DNA from: Paraflavitalea sp966211765
GTDB taxonomy: Bacteria; Bacteroidota; Bacteroidia; Chitinophagales; Chitinophagaceae
Direction of reading: 5' to 3'
NCBI GenBank assembly: GCA_966211765.1
Contig: CBIHOV010000008.1
Span: 62,001 to 126,000 of the forward strand
Length of the DNA: 64,000 nt
A program made the position numbers and the translations under genes. Shown one piece after another: positions 59,989-64,000 of this stretch. Below the pieces are notes generated by a model. That model made no database searches and was not told the DNA's origin. It was given only the letters and a program-made list of their open reading frames with translations. Each line of letters starts with the position of its first letter. Positions within the stretch are counted from its first letter, which is position 1.

Positions 59989-60477
59989 ATGCTCTATCGT
60001 AAACAGCTTACCAAAGAACAGGCTCTCCAGAAGGCGAAACATTATTGCGGCTACCAGGAGCGGAGCCATACGGAAGTAAAGGAAAAACTATACTCCTTTG
60101 GCCTGTACAAGCAGCAGGTGGAAGAACTGCTTTCACAACTTATTGAAGAGAACTACCTCAATGAAGAGCGTTTCGCCATCCAGTTTGCCGGTGGGCGCTT
60201 TCGCATGAAGCAATGGGGCCGCGTGAAGATCAAGTATGAGCTGAAACAAAAACGCGTGAGTGAATATTGCATCAAAAAAGCCATGAAGGAAATCGATGAA
60301 GAAGATTACCTGAAGACACTTCAAAAGCTGGCCGAGAAGAAATGGGGTTCTGTTAAAGGAGAAGGCGTCAATCACTTCGTAAAGCTCAGCAAAACCACCG
60401 ATTACCTGCTACAGAAAGGGTATGAACCCGATCTGATCAAACAGGCCATAGCGGGAATTCCTAAGAAAGAAGAGTAA
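59989..60477 (+). CDS. recX: Regulatory protein RecX
   Basis: A 162-aa helical protein with the RecX repeats (LQKAKHYCGYQERSHTEVKEKL, LIEENYLNEERFAIQFAGGRFRMKQWGRVKIKYEL). It caps and limits RecA filaments during homologous recombination and the SOS response. recA is not in the window; in some bacteria recX follows recA directly. Confidence 0.92.
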   Translation: MLYRKQLTKEQALQKAKHYCGYQERSHTEVKEKLYSFGLYKQQVEELLSQLIEENYLNEERFAIQFAGGRFRMKQWGRVKIKYELKQKRVSEYCIKKAMKEIDEEDYLKTLQKLAEKKWGSVKGEGVNHFVKLSKTTDYLLQKGYEPDLIKQAIAGIPKKEE

Positions 60478-60624
60478 AACTCTCCGCATCTTTTCGACAC
60501 CCTACGGCACTGACTCGAAAGACAGTCCCTCATGGCCGCGCAAAAGCTTCTGTATTCTACATTCTGTATTCTGAATTCTCTCCTCCCCCTGGCATCATTC
60601 TTTTATCCATAGAGGAAAAAGGCT

Positions 60625-60936
60625 ATGAAACTACTTAACTCACTGGCAGGCGGATTGGCAGGCACTTTAAGTGTTACCATTTTACACAGATTGATACGCA
60701 AAATTGACCCATCCGTTCCACGGCCAGTTCCAGCTGGCGCACACAGATTGAATGGAACCCATAGCCGCCTTACCGGTAAAAATCGCTTCCTCATGGTGGG
60801 TTTGACCGTTGCCGGTGGACTCATAGCAGCCGGCGTAACCAACTGGCTCGACAACAAGACCACTAAAAAACCTGCAGTAGCCCGCATTAAAGCGCCCAGT
60901 GGGGCTTATAAACCCATCCTCGATATTACCGTTTAG
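60625..60936 (+). CDS. Small hypothetical protein with two hydrophobic segments
   Basis: A 103-aa basic protein. Hydrophobic stretches at residues about 5-22 (LAGGLAGTLSVTILHRL) and 57-73 (FLMVGLTVAGGLIAAGV) suggest a membrane protein. Codon usage looks coding, and a GAGGAAAAAGGC purine-rich stretch precedes the ATG by a few bases. No family recognised. Confidence 0.6.
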   Translation: MKLLNSLAGGLAGTLSVTILHRLIRKIDPSVPRPVPAGAHRLNGTHSRLTGKNRFLMVGLTVAGGLIAAGVTNWLDNKTTKKPAVARIKAPSGAYKPILDITV

Positions 60937-61021
60937 CACTTATTCCCAATAGATAAAGTACCGCCTAACTCCGTAGTTGTCCGTCAATTATACTGATTGA
61001 TCACCCATAAATTGTGTTATT

Positions 61022-61273
61022 ATGGACCTCGGAGAACAGATTTTAAAGATCCTCAACAAAAGGTATGAACCATCCTCCTTCATCGAAACAAGGTTCCAGC
61101 GGTATGACCTGGCCTTTAAGACCGACAGGGATGGATTGCCCGTAGTAGCCTACCTGGGGCAAAAAGACAGAAAGGGAAATATCTGCGGAGAAAGGTTTAC
61201 CCGCCGCCTGAAGCAATTGGTCAATGGCACCATCATCAAGGTGAACTGGGAGCACAATGGGGTTGTCACTTAG
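61022..61273 (+). CDS. Small conserved-looking hypothetical protein
   Basis: An 83-aa protein, MDLGEQILKILNKRYEPSSF then a beta-rich part (YDLAFKTDRDGLPVVAYLGQ) and a helical stretch with many Arg/Lys (RFTRRLKQLVNG). It may be a small nucleic-acid-related or house-keeping protein. No family recognised. The length and even composition support a real gene. Confidence 0.6.
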   Translation: MDLGEQILKILNKRYEPSSFIETRFQRYDLAFKTDRDGLPVVAYLGQKDRKGNICGERFTRRLKQLVNGTIIKVNWEHNGVVT

Positions 61274-61380
61274 ATACCTGCCGGTTACAGGTCCTTAATA
61301 TAAATATGCACATCCCGGGCGCCACTTCGTCTCCACCGAAATAGGGGAACTGCTTTGTCGGATCGAATGAAAGGGGAAAT

Positions 61381-61410
61381 AAAAAACCCGGCACATTACT
61401 GTACCGGGTG
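61381..61410 (-). terminator. Minus-strand terminator of the M28 peptidase gene
   Basis: ACCCGG and CCGGGT arms with inner ACA/TGT pairing. On the minus strand the stem is followed by TTTTTATTT. Confidence 0.75.
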
Positions 61411-61486
61411 ATGTCTTATAAACGAAGGACAGAGCCTGTCCTGCCTCAACTCATAGCTAACAGTTCGTGGCTCGAAGCTGTTTTCC

Positions 61487-63130
61487 TTACCTTTTTGCTT
61501 TAAACTCCGATCCATCCTTCCAGCCGGGCACTTTGTCGCCAAAGGCAATCCGCTTTCCTACCTGGAATAATAGCTTCAGATCATCCAGGCCGCCGGCCAA
61601 AGTCCAGGTGGCGGCATCATATTCGTCCGAAGGACGGTGATAATGCTTCTCCTGGTATTCTTCATGCACTTTTTCGCCGTACTCCTTGCCCTTGCCTACA
61701 ACATCAATACCCCTTTCTGTGTACAGGGCGGGGATACCTACCTTGGCAAAGTTGAAATGGTCTGAACGATAGTAATAGCCTGCCTCGGGGTGGTTTTCGA
61801 AAGCCACATAGCGACCGGCTTTCTCAGCCGCTTCCTTCAGGTAATCTTCCAGCTCCGATTGGCCCTGACCTACCACGATAATATCTTTGGTGGCTTCGAA
61901 AGGACTCAAACCATCCATATTGATATTGGCGATCGTTTTCGCTGCCGGGTAAATAGGATTCTGCGCATACCAGGCCGATCCCCACAGTCCCTGCTCTTCA
62001 GCAGTCACCGAGAGGAAAAGAATGGTGCGTTCTGGTTTTTCCGGAAGACTTTTAAAGGCCCGGGCCAATTCCAGTAAACCTGCAGTAGCGCTGGCATTGT
62101 CGAAAGCGCCGTTGTAAATAGAGTCACCCTTTTCATCAGCTTTACCAATGCCCAGGTGATCCCAATGCGCAGTATAAATAATATACTCATCTGGTCTTTT
62201 ACTACCAGTGATCTTACCGATTACGTTGTGCGATTGATTGTACACAGGCTTTACCTGCATGGTGGTTGACAGCTTTACATTCAAGGGCGTTCCTTTAAAT
62301 CCCCGTACATCTGCTTTGGTCAGCACCGTGCTGTCCAGACCAGCAGCGGTCAACAATTTATTGGCCGTAGGTCCCGATACCCAGCCGATCACGTCACAAA
62401 GCTGTTCGCTTTTGCCACGGTTGTCGAGGCGCAGGCGCGATCCGTTCCAGTTGTTCTGCACTACAGCAAACGGATAGCTGGCAGCTTGTGTATTGTGTAC
62501 GATGAGGCAACCTTTAGCGCCCTGGCGGGCTGCTTCTTCAAACTTATAGGTCCAGCGACCGTAATAGGTCATCGTTTTTCCCTTGAATAAACTGCTGTCA
62601 CCAATATTGAATCCAGGATCATTCACGAGTACCAATACAACCTTGCCTTTCACATCCAGGCCGGCATAATCATTCCAATTGTATTCAGGCGCTACTACAC
62701 CATAACCTGCAAATACCAGTTCAGTTTTATCCAGAGTGATTGAGGAGTCTATCTTATCAGTCCAGATCACATAATCATCAAACCCTTTTAGGGAGAATTT
62801 GCCTTTAGCACTTTCCACTTGCATAGCAGGCGCAGCGGCGGTGGTGATATTCACCATGGGCACATCCTGGAAATAGCTTTCGCCATTACCGGGTTCCAGA
62901 CCAGCCAGGGCAAACTGTTCTTTCAGGTAATTGATCGTTTTGGTCTCACCTTCAGTAAAGGGTTTACGGCCCTGGTATTCATCAGAGGCCAGCACCGCAA
63001 TATGTTTGGCAAGACTGTCGGCGCTCATGGCCGCCTCGCCATCATTATTGCCGGTGGCTGATTTGTTTTCGTTACAGGCTGTTGCCAACAAAGTGGCCGC
63101 CAGTGAAAACGGTACTAGATAGGAACGCAT
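61487..63130 (-). CDS. M28 family metallopeptidase (lipoprotein)
   Basis: A 547-aa aminopeptidase-type enzyme with a lipoprotein signal (LATAC, C19). A PA domain is inserted at about residues 130-290. The di-zinc M28 core has TAHWDHLGIG, NGAFDNASATAGLLE, TAEEQGLWGS and NMDG, and the last His in YRSDHFNFAKVGIPA. It releases N-terminal residues from peptides in the periplasm or at the outer membrane. A terminator follows it. Monocistronic. Confidence 0.93.
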   Translation of the reverse strand: MRSYLVPFSLAATLLATACNENKSATGNNDGEAAMSADSLAKHIAVLASDEYQGRKPFTEGETKTINYLKEQFALAGLEPGNGESYFQDVPMVNITTAAAPAMQVESAKGKFSLKGFDDYVIWTDKIDSSITLDKTELVFAGYGVVAPEYNWNDYAGLDVKGKVVLVLVNDPGFNIGDSSLFKGKTMTYYGRWTYKFEEAARQGAKGCLIVHNTQAASYPFAVVQNNWNGSRLRLDNRGKSEQLCDVIGWVSGPTANKLLTAAGLDSTVLTKADVRGFKGTPLNVKLSTTMQVKPVYNQSHNVIGKITGSKRPDEYIIYTAHWDHLGIGKADEKGDSIYNGAFDNASATAGLLELARAFKSLPEKPERTILFLSVTAEEQGLWGSAWYAQNPIYPAAKTIANINMDGLSPFEATKDIIVVGQGQSELEDYLKEAAEKAGRYVAFENHPEAGYYYRSDHFNFAKVGIPALYTERGIDVVGKGKEYGEKVHEEYQEKHYHRPSDEYDAATWTLAGGLDDLKLLFQVGKRIAFGDKVPGWKDGSEFKAKR

Positions 63131-63424
63131 AGCAGGTTATATTTTTTTATTAAGGGTAAAAGGTAAGACAAAACGGCAAGATTAGAATTGCCATCAATGA
63201 TTGGTTTTTTCCTGTCATCAAAAACCTTTAACAAAATTGCAGCAATGCCTGATCTATCCCGCTTGCCTTATGCAGACAATGTTGTAGCGTATATAAATAG
63301 TACAGTTGTACCTCATATTAAATACACATTAAAACCTACGCCTAAATAACAAAAATTGGCATATAGCGGCACGCTTATTGAAATACCATACACGTATTCA
63401 TTACTTAAAAAAAATGGAGGTGTT
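63131..63424. other. Short AT-rich intergenic region
   Basis: 294 bp between the divergent M28 gene and the 84-aa gene. AT-rich (for example ATATAAATAGTACAGTTG) with no clear promoter match, repeat or ORF beyond the RBS of the next gene. Confidence 0.5.
63416..63424 (+). promoter_or_regulatory. Shine-Dalgarno-like site GGAGG
   Basis: ATGGAGGTGTTATG: a full GGAGG lies five bases before ATG 63425. Strong SD sequences are rare among the starts in this window, and this one fixes the start of the 84-aa gene. Confidence 0.6.
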
Positions 63425-63679
63425 ATGAAAACAAGGACAGAAATCTTCGAACTGACGATAGATGGTAAACCACTTGTAGTTAAGGCTACCCCATATCAAA
63501 CGCTTTCCACTGAAACACGTTTCAGGGTAAGTATCAATGATAGTCCCGTACATATTTTTGGATGGGATAAGGACTTGAATCGTCTTACCGCTATTGACAG
63601 CAGCAGCGCTGCCGGTAGTGTGCCTAATAAAATTGATGAAGCCGTTGGCCGCCAGCTCTATCAGCGCGTAGCAGCCTAA
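63425..63679 (+). CDS. Small hypothetical protein
   Basis: An 84-aa protein (MKTRTEIFELTIDGKPLVVK, then ETRFRVSINDSPVHIFGWDKD, ending RQLYQRVAA) with alternating strands and a final helix. No family recognised. A GGAGG ribosome-binding site and a strong terminator 27 bp after the stop support a genuine, independently transcribed gene. Confidence 0.72.
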   Translation: MKTRTEIFELTIDGKPLVVKATPYQTLSTETRFRVSINDSPVHIFGWDKDLNRLTAIDSSSAAGSVPNKIDEAVGRQLYQRVAA

Positions 63680-63705
63680 AACATATATCCAATTTCAGAA
63701 AAACT

Positions 63706-63740
63706 AAACGCAGGGTCTTGGCCCTGCGTTTTTGTTTTTG
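63706..63740 (+). terminator. Strong intrinsic terminator
   Basis: AAACGCAGGG (63706-63715) and CCCTGCGTTT (63722-63731) form a perfect 10-bp stem with a 6-nt loop, followed by TTGTTTTTG. Confidence 0.92.
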
Positions 63741-63805
63741 ATAAGGTAGGTCACACCCGGCAATGTTGCATTGTGTGGAGCAGGGTGGCTAGCCTTGCAT
63801 TCTTG

Positions 63806-64000
63806 TTATTTATCAACGGCTTTGATAAATATTGCAGGCACTTCATCCGCCAGCCATACTCCATTGGCTGAAAGATAAAAGATATATCCCCCTGCATGCA
63901 TGGCCTGTGCATCGATCTTCAGCAATACCGGTTTCCCATGTCGTCCGCCTACGGAAATGGCCGTGGCTGGCTGTACAGACAAATGCACATGATGTCGCTT
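63806..64000 (-). CDS. kptA: RNA 2'-phosphotransferase (Tpt1/KptA), C-terminal part
   Basis: The last 60 or so codons of a gene that runs off the right edge; its start lies outside. The visible part (VHLSVQPATAISVGGRHGKP, LKIDAQAMHAGGYIFYLS, NGVWLADEVP) matches the C-terminal domain of Tpt1/KptA, which removes a 2'-phosphate from RNA with NAD. The bacterial role is unclear, since tRNA splicing of the yeast kind is absent. The NAD use is notable beside the window's NAD synthesis genes, but no direct link is shown. Confidence 0.88.
   Translation of the reverse strand, partial: KRHHVHLSVQPATAISVGGRHGKPVLLKIDAQAMHAGGYIFYLSANGVWLADEVPAIFIKAVDK

Noticed and set aside
1..64000. CRISPR arrays, insertion sequences, prophage, tRNA or rRNA genes
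   Set aside because: No regularly spaced repeats, transposase or integrase motifs, TpsiC-like GTTCGAAT loops in a cloverleaf context, or rRNA-conserved stretches were seen. Absence is by eye only.

Overview
The window looks like chromosomal DNA from a Bacteroidota, most likely Chitinophagaceae (Chitinophaga/Niastella-like). Evidence: Bacteroidetes-specific families (DUF2480, DUF5606), LytTR and propeller-type (reg_prop/Y_Y_Y) two-component proteins, promoters of the TAnnTTTG -7 type, almost no Shine-Dalgarno sequences, and a moderate GC content by eye. The genus is inference. There is no plasmid, phage, IS or CRISPR signature and no tRNA or rRNA gene that I can see.

Layout. 0-6.6 kb: a LytTR response regulator, a Spy-like secreted protein, a DUF5606 protein with a histone-H1-like tail, an M3 oligopeptidase, a metal/redox group (SCO and Fur-family genes divergent from a MerC-like gene) and a NifU-type Fe-S protein. 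6.7-16.7 kb: SRPBCC, PnuC and a NadR-type kinase (nicotinamide riboside salvage), envelope glycosyltransferases, MtgA, LysE, a GH3-like protein, and an M23 endopeptidase beside a degenerate M23-like gene. 16.9-26 kb: dnaN, a sterol-desaturase-like enzyme, a serine-hydrolase pseudoenzyme, kdsB, a ROK kinase, a KdnB-like iron dehydrogenase and CorA. 26-32.4 kb: a Tat-exported TIM-barrel protein, cytochrome bd (cydAB), DUF2480 and a PpiD-like chaperone.

32.4-38.9 kb is the most informative part. An 810-bp gene-free segment carries a cluster of near-consensus DnaA boxes and lies between a leftward block (27.1-32.4 kb) and rightward genes (nadA, msrC). mnmG follows, and two 14-bp palindromes of the ParB/parS type lie at 36.8 and 37.6 kb. 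I interpret this as the chromosomal origin and centromere region. A decayed TPR-like pseudogene fills the space before ybeY.

39.4-64 kb: feoA and nadD, a class A beta-lactamase-like hydrolase, ChrA, a NarL-type regulator with a giant hybrid-like periplasmic-propeller kinase, a run of three strong intrinsic terminators with no gene (candidate small RNAs), a GH63-like hydrolase, a cupin, a nitrilase and nagA. Next come an S41 protease, thiL and an inositol-monophosphatase-family gene, then an unusual pair made of a CesT/YbjN-like protein and a cytoplasmic HtrA-like protease with a zinc ribbon and its own CesT/YbjN-like tail. recX, small hypothetical genes, an M28 peptidase and the C-terminal part of kptA complete the window.

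Functional threads: NAD supply (pnuC, nadR-like, nadA, nadD), envelope building (kdsB, kdnB-like, mtgA, M23, glycosyltransferases), metal and redox homeostasis (fur-like, sco, merC-like, feoA, nfu, msrC) and chromosome maintenance (dnaN, candidate oriC, parS, mnmG, recX).
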